A program made the translations under genes and the position numbers. Positions 1 to 6,171 of a DNA stretch of 6,222 nt are shown in pieces. The first letter of the stretch is position 1. Each line of letters starts with the position of its first letter. The notes under the pieces were generated by a model that worked only from the letters and a program-made list of their open reading frames with translations, was not told the DNA's origin and made no database searches. Origin of the DNA: CAYZXA01 sp964482335 (GTDB taxonomy: Bacteria > Patescibacteriota > Minisyncoccia > Minisyncoccales > MHMH01); the NCBI GenBank assembly GCA_964482335.1, contig CAYZXA010000015.1, forward strand, positions 1 to 6,222, written 5' to 3'.

Positions 1-221
1 TATATCTCACCGATTCTTCCTGAATTTTTAAAACCAAGGTTTATCTCTTCTGAAATTTTAACCGTACCGGTTTCTGAAATTTCTTTCAAGACCGTTCCTA
101 TGGATACTTTTTCCAAAACAAATTCCGGTTCTCCGTCTTTAATAAAAAACTGGTAAATAATAACACTCAAAACAGCAACGATAACGATTATTATTAAAAT
201 TATTTTTCTGTTCACCCTCAC
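1..221 (-). CDS. Membrane-fusion (HlyD/MacA-like) transporter subunit, N-terminal fragment
   Basis: The minus-strand frame is open from a GTG at 221 to the window edge, giving 73 codons; the C-terminal part lies outside. Residues 5-27 form one hydrophobic membrane anchor (KIILIIIVIVAVLSVIIYQF). This is followed by a short charged linker and a stretch reading VLEKVSIGTVLKEISETGTV, then INLGFKNSGRIGEI. That order of anchor, G-x-V-x-x-x-(S/T)-G-T-V and LGFK-x-SGRI-x-EI is typical of the first beta strands of periplasmic-adaptor/HlyD-family proteins, which link an ABC or RND pump to the exterior. The start is uncertain: TTG 227, GTG 221 and GTG 215 are all in frame after a stop at 234-236, and none has a good Shine-Dalgarno. 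The first codons fall in a half-copy of a palindromic repeat (215-235). An ABC permease/ATPase partner further left is expected but not visible. Confidence 0.7.
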   Translation of the reverse strand, partial: MRVNRKIILIIIVIVAVLSVIIYQFFIKDGEPEFVLEKVSIGTVLKEISETGTVKISEEINLGFKNSGRIGEI

Positions 222-235
222 GACCAAACGAGCTT
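215..235 (-). repeat. Half-copy of palindromic repeat family 2 at the start of the transporter gene
   Basis: The minus strand reads AAGCTCGTT, five bases, then GTGAGGG. This matches the right arm of the full palindrome at 329-349, AAGCTCGTT, five bases, GTGAGGG. The five-base centres are TGGTC here and ATGGT there, and two single-base indels align them fully. The candidate GTG start codons lie in or at the end of this segment, so the gene's initiation region appears to be built from repeat sequence. Confidence 0.55.
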
Positions 236-288
236 ATATCTTAAAAATAAATATATCCTAAGAATTTCACTCTTTGTTTTTATTATTT

Positions 289-349
289 CCCTCACACCAA
301 ACAAATTTTATTTTCTGCACGAAGTGCAAAGCTCGTTATGGTGTGAGGG
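289..349. repeat. Palindromic repeat family 2, complete copy
   Basis: Perfect 11-bp inverted arms CCCTCACACCA (289-299) and TGGTGTGAGGG (339-349) enclose 39 bases. The centre contains a second small hairpin, TGCAC-GAA-GTGCA (316-328). The element lies between divergent genes and has no T-tract after the stem, so it does not look like a terminator. Its right arm recurs at 215-235 on the minus strand, which suggests a dispersed REP/MITE-like element rather than a chance hairpin. Confidence 0.65.
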
Positions 350-361
350 TTCATAATTTTA

Positions 362-430
362 TTAAACCCCGTTAGAGATTCCGAGGACAGAGATAAATTA
401 AAGAAACAACATATCTCTAACGGGGTAAAA
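362..430 (+). repeat. Palindromic repeat family 1, intergenic copy A
   Basis: Thirteen-base perfect arms CCCCGTTAGAGAT (367-379) and ATCTCTAACGGGG (413-425) enclose 33 bases. One further A-T pair extends the stem to 14 bp. The flanks TTAAA on the left and TAAAA on the right are also shared with copy B at 5898-5966, which gives the element an orientation and a minimum length of 69 bp. Between copies the arms are identical, and 17 of the 33 inner bases match with no length change. No protein-coding start is seen in it. Confidence 0.85.
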
Positions 431-481
431 CTACTTGTAATATTTTATTTTATATCTTTTTTGTAAAAAAGTAAAGTCAGA

Positions 482-510
482 TTGACAAACGAAATAAAAT
501 TTTTTATAGT
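482..510 (+). promoter_or_regulatory. Sigma70-type promoter of purL
   Basis: TTGACA at 482-487 is a perfect -35 box. It is followed after a 17-bp spacer by TATAGT at 505-510, which matches five of six bases of the -10 consensus. Transcription should begin near 516-518 and leave a leader of about 50 bases. That leader is too short and unstructured to suggest a purine riboswitch. No PurR-like operator was recognised. Confidence 0.75.
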
Positions 511-554
511 TGAGTATCAGTACTTTTACATATTAATAATGATTGTTTCTCAAG

Positions 555-561
555 AAAGGAG
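555..561 (+). promoter_or_regulatory. Ribosome binding site of purL
   Basis: AAAGGAG lies 7 bases before the ATG at 569, a strong Shine-Dalgarno at ideal spacing. It fixes the start of purL and contrasts with the cysteine-rich gene, which has no such site. Confidence 0.85.
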
Positions 562-568
562 ATAAAAA

Positions 569-3500
569 ATGTTACGATTTTTCAGAAAACCTGCTTTGAG
601 TAATTCAGCAGTAGAACAAATTCAGTTTAGTACAGAAAGGAGTTTAGGGATTAAATTTGATGAGATAGCAACCGAATGGTGCTTCTACATCCAAACCACT
701 GATGCTCTAAGATATAAAGAACTGGAAGTTCTTCGTTGGCTTTTGGTTGAAACATTTGAACCTTCCAATTTCAGCAGAGATTCTTTTCTTCAAAGCTATC
801 CAACTCAACTTGAGGTAGGGCCACGGCTCAACTTTGAAACAGCTTGGTCTTCAACAGCGGTCTCTGTTTGTCATGCCTGCGGCCTAAAAAAGATAGTCCG
901 AATAGAAAGGTCTATTCGGTATGGTTTATCAGAACCACTAAGGGAAGAACAGAGAGTTGCTTTCCTTGTTCCGCTTCATGACCGGATGACTCAAATTCCC
1001 TATCTTAAACCATTACAAAATTTTGATATAGGGCTGAAACCAAAGCCTGTCCAAGTTGTTCCAGTAATTGAAAAAGGTATGAATGCCTTGCGTGTCATTA
1101 ATATTGAGCGTGGATTAGCTATGGACAAGCAAGATCTTAGATTGTACCACGATCTGTTTGTTAATCGACTTAAGCGCAACCCTACAGATGTGGAGCTTTT
1201 CCAGCTCGGAGCCTGTAATTCAGAACACTGCCGCCATGGTTTTTTCAATGGCAAATTAGTGATTGACGGACAAGCTACGGGTAGAACTCTTATGCAGATT
1301 GTGAAAGCTCCCTGGCAAATTAATCCAGGAAATTCACTTATTGCTTTTTGCGACGATAGTTCAGCAATTCAAGGTATTGAAATTTTAACTCTTGTGCCTG
1401 TACGACCAGGTGAGTGCAACCAATTTGCTCTTGATAAACGTCTTTACCACCCCACTCTGACTGCTGAAACCCATAATTTCCCTTCTGGGGTAGCTTCTTT
1501 TCCTGGAGCTGAAACTGGTACTGGCGGACGAATCCGCGACAATCAAGCAGTAGGTCAAGGAGGATTAGTTATAGCTGCTGGAGCTGCTTACTGTGTAGAT
1601 AATTTGCATATTCCAGGATATAAACTTCCCTGGGAAGACGAATGGCCCCATCCACCTAATCTGACCTCACCTTTGGAAATCCTGATTCAGGCCAGTAATG
1701 GCGCCAGTGATTACGGCAACAAATTTGGTGAGCCAGTTATTTATGGTTTTACCAGAAGTTGCGGCATAGAATTATCTGATGGTCGTCAAGGCTGGTTCAA
1801 GCCAATAATGTATACAGTGGGCTCTGGACAGATTGATGACCGCCATACTAAAAAGGGTACACCTGAAAAAGGTATGCTTGTGGTCCAAATTGGTGGACCA
1901 GCTTACCGGATTGGTTTGGGCGGTGGACCTGCTAGTTCTATGATTCAAGGCGAAAATGTTGAAGAGCTTGACTTTAATGCTGTCCAACGAGGCGATGCCC
2001 AGACGGAGCAACGGATGAATCGTTTAATCCGAGCTTGTGTTGAGCTCGGTGATGACAACCCCATTGTCTCTATACATGATTTAGGAGCTGTTGGTGACTG
2101 TAATGCCTTAACCGAACTGATAAATCCTGCAGGTGCTCTAATTGAATTGCGGTCTATTCCTTTGGGCGACCAAAGCTTGTCTGTTTTAGAGTATTGGGGC
2201 AATGAAGCTCAGGAACGGAATGCTTTTCTGGTCTGGCCTGACCGTTTCGACCAAATTAAAGCAATCTGTGACCGGGAAGGTATTCCTTGCGCAACTGTTG
2301 GAAGAATTACTGGTGATGGTTGGATTATTCTCCACGACGAAAATGATGGCACTACTCCTGTCCAGCTACCCCTAAAAGATGTTATTGGCGAACTTCCCCA
2401 GAAAACTTTTAAATCAGAGCGGATCCCTCCCAAACGAAAGCTGCTTGACCTCCCAAAAAATCTCACTGTTAGGGAAGCATTAGAGCGAGTGCTGCGTTTG
2501 GTTTCAGTTGGCTCTAAGCGATTTTTGACTACCAAGGTTGATCGGAGTGTTACTGGTTTAATTGCCCAACAGCAATGCGTTGGGCCGAACCAAATAACCT
2601 TGTGCGATTATGCTGTAGTCGCCCAAAGTCACTTCGGATTAACTGGTACAGCTCTCTCTCTTGGAGAACAACCTATTAAAGGATTAATTTCTCCCGGAGC
2701 TATGGCCCGAATGACAGTAGCAGAAGCTCTGCTAAATATGGCAGGAGCTAAGATTACTAAGCTTGAAGATGTCAAATGTTCAGCTAACTGGATGTTAGCT
2801 GCCAAACTTCCTGGAGAAGGTGCCTGGCTCTATGATGCAGCTCTTTGTTTAGAGCATATTTGCGAAAAACTTGGTATTGCTCCTGATGGCGGCAAAGACA
2901 GCTTATCAATGGCTGCTAAAACTACAGCTCCTGATGGAAGTCCTCAGATTGTTAAAGGCCCCGGAGAATTAGTTATTGGCGCTTATGCTCCAATACCAGA
3001 TATTACTTGTAAAGTTACTCCTGATTTAAAGCAGCCAGAAAATGCTTTGATGCTTATTGATCTGGCGCTAGGGGAAAATCGCTTAGGTGGTTCAGCCCTG
3101 GCTCAGGTTTATAAACAAATAGGAAATGATTGTCCAGATGTCGAGGACATCAGATTGCTTTCTCGGGCTTTCAAAGTAATTCAAGAATTGGTGGAAAAGA
3201 AACTGATTCTTTCAATCCATGACCGCAGTGATGGTGGATTGATAGTTACTTTGCTTGAAATGGCTTTTGCTGGTAATGTTGGCCTAAAAATTAACTTCCA
3301 AACATTAGCTGACCCAATCAGAGCTTTCTTCAGCGAAGAACTGGGTTGGGTTATTGAGTGTAAGAAACTTAACGAAGTTAGAAAAATTCTTAGGAACCAT
3401 AAGATTCCATTTCAGACAATTGGAAAGATTGCTCCAAAAGGCAATACAGAAATAGTGATTCAGCACAATGGTGAAGAAGCATTGAAAGACAACATGCTTC

Positions 3501-4462
3501 GCCTCCGGCAAATTTGGGAAGAAACAAGCAGCCAAATTGACCAACTCCAAGCTAATCCTAAATGCGTTAAGCAAGAAGCTAAAGTTAATGCCGAGCTGAT
3601 TACTACTCCCAAGTATCGTTTGAGTTTTGAGCCCAAGTTAACGCCACCAAAAGATATCTTTACTGCGTCTCAAAAGCCAAAAGTTGCGATTTTACGCACA
3701 GAAGGAAGTAATGGTGATCGAGAAATGGCCTCTGCCTTCTTTCTAGCTGGGTTTGATGTCTGGGACGTTACTGTAAGCGACTTACTCTCTGAAAAAGCAA
3801 ATTTAGATGATTTTAGAGGAGTAGCTTTTGTTGGTGGTTTCACATATGCTGATGTTCTGGATGCGGGCAAAGGTTGGGCTGGTGTAATTCGTTTTAACGA
3901 ACAACTGGTAAAGCAGTTCAAACATTTCTACGAACGGCCAGATACTTTCTCTTTGGGAGTATGTAATGGCTGTCAACTGATGGTTCTGCTTGGTTGGGTA
4001 CCCTGGCCTGGTTTATCAGATAAAGAGCAACCGCGATTTATCCGGAATACCTCTGAACGTTTCGAATCGCGCTTCTCCACAGTGAGAATTCTACCTAGTC
4101 CCGCGATAATGCTCCGAGGCATGGAGGATTCGATTCTCGGTGTTTGGGTAGCTCATGGTGAAGGCAGATTCCATTTGCCCAAAAGAGAAATATTTGATAC
4201 GATTGGTAAGAAAAATTTAGCGCCTCTCCGTTTTGTTGATCCTATTGGAAATGTCACCGGAACTTACCCATTTAATCCTAATGGCAGTATTGAAGGAATC
4301 GCTGCATTGTGTTCTCTCAACGGACGACATTTAGCAATGATGCCTCATCCTGAAAGAACATTCTTAAAATGGCAATGGCCATGGATGCCGAAAGATTCGG
4401 AAGAAAATTTAGAAGCCAGTCCCTGGCTAAAACTTTTCCAGAATGCCAGAGAATGGTGTTAA
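569..4462 (+). CDS. purL: Phosphoribosylformylglycinamidine synthase, large single-chain type
   Basis: This cytoplasmic enzyme converts FGAR, glutamine and ATP to FGAM, the fourth step of de novo purine synthesis. At 1297 residues it has the full length of the large PurL. An N-terminal PurS-like domain (about 1-150, EVGPRLNF at 82-89) is followed by a linker with NSEHCRH (217-223). The first synthase half has ETHNFP (300-305) and the nucleotide/FGAR loop TGTGGRIRD (316-324). The second half has GGKDS (774-778) and HDRSDGG (884-890). A class I glutamine amidotransferase domain runs from about 1038 to the end, with nucleophile Cys1135 in GVCNGCQ and the triad partners His1260 and Glu1262 in MPHPE. 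As recalled, these three numbers equal those of Salmonella PurL. All key residues are present, so it should be active. Wording around the motifs resembles animal PFAS more than enterobacterial PurL. It has its own promoter and terminator, and no other pur gene is adjacent. Confidence 0.98.
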   Translation: MLRFFRKPALSNSAVEQIQFSTERSLGIKFDEIATEWCFYIQTTDALRYKELEVLRWLLVETFEPSNFSRDSFLQSYPTQLEVGPRLNFETAWSSTAVSVCHACGLKKIVRIERSIRYGLSEPLREEQRVAFLVPLHDRMTQIPYLKPLQNFDIGLKPKPVQVVPVIEKGMNALRVINIERGLAMDKQDLRLYHDLFVNRLKRNPTDVELFQLGACNSEHCRHGFFNGKLVIDGQATGRTLMQIVKAPWQINPGNSLIAFCDDSSAIQGIEILTLVPVRPGECNQFALDKRLYHPTLTAETHNFPSGVASFPGAETGTGGRIRDNQAVGQGGLVIAAGAAYCVDNLHIPGYKLPWEDEWPHPPNLTSPLEILIQASNGASDYGNKFGEPVIYGFTRSCGIELSDGRQGWFKPIMYTVGSGQIDDRHTKKGTPEKGMLVVQIGGPAYRIGLGGGPASSMIQGENVEELDFNAVQRGDAQTEQRMNRLIRACVELGDDNPIVSIHDLGAVGDCNALTELINPAGALIELRSIPLGDQSLSVLEYWGNEAQERNAFLVWPDRFDQIKAICDREGIPCATVGRITGDGWIILHDENDGTTPVQLPLKDVIGELPQKTFKSERIPPKRKLLDLPKNLTVREALERVLRLVSVGSKRFLTTKVDRSVTGLIAQQQCVGPNQITLCDYAVVAQSHFGLTGTALSLGEQPIKGLISPGAMARMTVAEALLNMAGAKITKLEDVKCSANWMLAAKLPGEGAWLYDAALCLEHICEKLGIAPDGGKDSLSMAAKTTAPDGSPQIVKGPGELVIGAYAPIPDITCKVTPDLKQPENALMLIDLALGENRLGGSALAQVYKQIGNDCPDVEDIRLLSRAFKVIQELVEKKLILSIHDRSDGGLIVTLLEMAFAGNVGLKINFQTLADPIRAFFSEELGWVIECKKLNEVRKILRNHKIPFQTIGKIAPKGNTEIVIQHNGEEALKDNMLRLRQIWEETSSQIDQLQANPKCVKQEAKVNAELITTPKYRLSFEPKLTPPKDIFTASQKPKVAILRTEGSNGDREMASAFFLAGFDVWDVTVSDLLSEKANLDDFRGVAFVGGFTYADVLDAGKGWAGVIRFNEQLVKQFKHFYERPDTFSLGVCNGCQLMVLLGWVPWPGLSDKEQPRFIRNTSERFESRFSTVRILPSPAIMLRGMEDSILGVWVAHGEGRFHLPKREIFDTIGKKNLAPLRFVDPIGNVTGTYPFNPNGSIEGIAALCSLNGRHLAMMPHPERTFLKWQWPWMPKDSEENLEASPWLKLFQNAREWC

Positions 4463-4475
4463 AAAAATAATATTC

Positions 4476-4506
4476 AAAAAAGCCCCCGCTAATCGAGGGC
4501 TTTTTT
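4476..4506. terminator. Bidirectional intrinsic terminator between convergent genes
   Basis: A 13-bp stem with a single C/A mismatch (left 4476-4488, right 4494-4506) closes a 5-base loop. The GC-rich core is GCCC/GGGC. Six A's on the left and six T's on the right give a U-tract in either direction. It lies 13 bases after the purL stop and immediately after the stop of the cysteine-rich gene on the other strand, so one hairpin can end both transcripts. Confidence 0.92.
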
Positions 4507-4508
4507 AA

Positions 4509-5984
4509 TTAAACTGCTTCTTGCTTTTTTGGTCGGTAAAAGAGATACCAAGCAGAAAAGAATAAAATAAATAATAATAGCAAAACAATTAATAAATTCC
4601 TTCCTTCGGACAATTCGCTTATTCTCAATCCTACAGCTGCTAACCAGGTACTCTCTTTCTCTTCCGGAGGAGAAGTAGATTCTTTCTCTCCTAAAATTGC
4701 AGTTATAAGTTCTTGGTCTCTACAATCCTCAAAACAGGCGCACATGTCCTCCTCGCAGTTACAATTTTCGTCTCCGCAGTGCTCACAGTTTTGACAATAA
4801 TCTGAAGAGCCAACCTCGCAAGCTGCCTCATCGCAGGCTAAATCGCTGAAACAAGCGCCCTCCCTACAGCCATCAAGAGTACAATTATTATCATCTGAAC
4901 ATTCTTTATATTTATCTTGCCTTATTCCATTTACATCAAACCAATAAATATCGTCATCATAACAATCCTTTTTATAAGATTTAATATAAGTAGACGTTGG
5001 CTTATTGCAAGCTGAATTATATTGACATTGAAGATTGCCTACCAAGCAAGTTTCGTTGACCGAACAATAGTCAGAAATTATCCAATTGGTCAAGGATTTC
5101 CATTCACTTAATTTACCAGTACATTGAGAGCTATTTCCTGAACAATATCTAAACCTGTTCTTTGTCTTATTTCCAACATCGGCGCCACAAGCTGAACCCC
5201 AAGGACATCCATATTCAGTTTTAATTTCAACATCACAAATTGCAGTGGATAGCTTAAACTCCCCATTCTGGCAGCACGACCCTTCCGAACATTCGGAAGA
5301 ACTCAGACACTCCCCATTTTGGCAGCTCTGGCCTGATCCACAATCCTTAACAAGCTGGGTGTCTTTATAAGAATCGCTGTAACAAGAATTTTCTTTGCAT
5401 CCTTTCTGATAACAAGTTCTCTTCTTATAAACATCGTTATTGTAACAATAATTTGAGCCCCAGCTGCCGCAGTAATCTTCTCCACATTCTTGATATTTAC
5501 TCTGTTTATTCTGCCATGAATCATACCAATAAAGATCATTATTATAACAAGCTAAATAGTTATAATTATGGTTTTCGTCGCAACTTGAGTCATAGAGACA
5601 AGTATAGTTGCAACTTCCGGCAGAACAAAACCAACTGGGTCTTTGATTATAGTCACAAACTCCATATCCGCAAGAAGTGTCGCCTGAGCACAATTGAGGC
5701 GAAGACAATTCTAAACAAGAATCAGAGTCATAATTGCCGCAGGTCTGCTCGTAATTGGAGCTAGAACACCAGATCTGCCCAATAAAGCCGCACTCATCAC
5801 TACATCCAGGCGGCGGAAAAGTATAAGTGCTAGCTCGGGCATTATTGAACGAAATGAAAGATATTACTAAAACCAAAAACAAAAGAGGAAGAGCTATTTT
5901 TACCCCGTTAGAGATACCTTTGTTCTGTGTATCTCCCTCGTTCTCAGAATCTCTAACGGGGTTTAACGATAATGGCTTCATCAT
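4509..5984 (-). CDS. Cysteine-rich secreted protein with C-terminal membrane anchor
   Basis: The family is not named with certainty and no catalytic motif is seen. The protein has 491 residues. Residues 30-46 are a hydrophobic signal core ending in ARA-S, so signal peptidase I would cut after Ala51. Residues 61-421 contain about 49 cysteines plus many Tyr, Asn, Asp and Ser, which suggests a disulfide-stabilised extracellular region. Residues 146-167 and 341-362 are a diverged repeat with identical spacing (C-Y-x-x-D-x-Y-W-x-D, ten residues, then E-C; 11 of 22 identical). A partial third copy starts at C180. Residues 397-421 form a dense knot (CQNCEHCGDENCNC, then DMCACFEDC), like Cys-rich modules in CPR and DPANN surface proteins. 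A Pro/Glu/Ser linker, a membrane segment (463-483) and a basic tail follow, giving type I topology. Residues 8-28 are encoded by a palindromic repeat. The ATG at 5984 (or 5981) is the only usable start and has no Shine-Dalgarno. It is convergent with purL. Confidence 0.88.
   Translation of the reverse strand: MMKPLSLNPVRDSENEGDTQNKGISNGVKIALPLLFLVLVISFISFNNARASTYTFPPPGCSDECGFIGQIWCSSSNYEQTCGNYDSDSCLELSSPQLCSGDTSCGYGVCDYNQRPSWFCSAGSCNYTCLYDSSCDENHNYNYLACYNNDLYWYDSWQNKQSKYQECGEDYCGSWGSNYCYNNDVYKKRTCYQKGCKENSCYSDSYKDTQLVKDCGSGQSCQNGECLSSSECSEGSCCQNGEFKLSTAICDVEIKTEYGCPWGSACGADVGNKTKNRFRYCSGNSSQCTGKLSEWKSLTNWIISDYCSVNETCLVGNLQCQYNSACNKPTSTYIKSYKKDCYDDDIYWFDVNGIRQDKYKECSDDNNCTLDGCREGACFSDLACDEAACEVGSSDYCQNCEHCGDENCNCEEDMCACFEDCRDQELITAILGEKESTSPPEEKESTWLAAVGLRISELSEGRNLLIVLLLLFILFFSAWYLFYRPKKQEAV
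5898..5966 (-). repeat. Palindromic repeat family 1, copy B, inside a coding region
   Basis: The perfect arms CCCCGTTAGAGAT (5903-5915) and ATCTCTAACGGGG (5949-5961) are identical to those of copy A, with the same 33-base inner length. In minus orientation the flanks TTAAA and TAAAA also match. The 59-bp core spans the third base of codon 8 to the first base of codon 28 of the cysteine-rich gene. It supplies the charged stretch from NPVRDSEN to GISNGV immediately ahead of the signal-peptide core. Confidence 0.88.
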
Positions 5985-5993
5985 AATATTTAG

Positions 5994-6021
5994 ATTTTAT
6001 GCTTTTGGATAATTTTGTCAA
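5994..6021 (-). promoter_or_regulatory. Promoter of the cysteine-rich gene, probably giving a leaderless mRNA
   Basis: On the minus strand a perfect TTGACA (6021-6016) is followed by a 16-bp spacer and TAAAAT (5999-5994), five of six matches to the -10 consensus. A start about 6-7 bases downstream falls at 5987-5988, only 3-4 bases before the ATG at 5984. No Shine-Dalgarno lies between, so the message would be essentially leaderless. Confidence 0.6.
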
Positions 6022-6120
6022 CCCCCATGCTATTTCTAATCCATACTTCGGTTATTTCATAAGCTCCGGAAAAGACAGTTTCATAAAATAAATTTCCCGG
6101 AAGAGTATTTTTGAAAAAAA

Positions 6121-6146
6121 GAAAAAACCGAGAGAATAACTCTCGG
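6121..6146 (-). terminator. Intrinsic terminator, minus strand
   Basis: A perfect 7-bp stem CCGAGAG/CTCTCGG (6128-6134 with 6140-6146) has a 5-base loop. On the minus strand it is followed by TTTTTTC and then seven more T's. There is no T-tract on the plus-strand side, so it should end transcripts entering from the right edge. It lies 25 bases past the stop of the short hydrophobic frame at 6172-6222. Confidence 0.65.
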
Positions 6147-6171
6147 CTATCTATGATTTTATAAAATATTT

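Noticed and set aside
362..430. Copy A palindrome as a transcription terminator
   Set aside because: The loop is 33 bases, no T-tract follows either arm, and no gene ends nearby. The second copy lies within a coding region.
289..430. The repeats as a short CRISPR array
   Set aside because: The two adjacent elements are different palindromes rather than direct repeats, there is no regular spacer pattern, and no cas gene is present.
501..512. PurL loop reads HDLGAVGD instead of the more usual HDxGAGG, as if a binding motif were damaged
   Set aside because: Small PurL proteins such as the Thermotoga enzyme, as recalled, have DLGAAG here, so Leu and a small non-Gly residue are tolerated. All other catalytic residues are intact. 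Positions are given as protein residues.
1000..3921. Several minus-strand open frames of 79-108 codons inside purL
   Set aside because: They lie opposite a strongly conserved enzyme, have low-complexity Ser/Arg-rich translations and no ribosome binding sites or known motifs. They are antisense shadows.
4509..5984. Alternative genetic code (TGA recoded, as in some CPR lineages)
   Set aside because: Both long genes use TGG for tryptophan, contain no in-frame TGA and end in TAA, so nothing supports recoding.
5303..6012. Plus-strand and alternate-frame open readings over the cysteine-rich gene (5453-5764, 5827-6012, and the minus-strand frame 5303-5539)
   Set aside because: The frame of the 491-residue protein has a signal peptide, repeats and a membrane anchor. 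The others have no initiation signals or motifs. The 5827-6012 reading only passes through the palindromic element from the other side.
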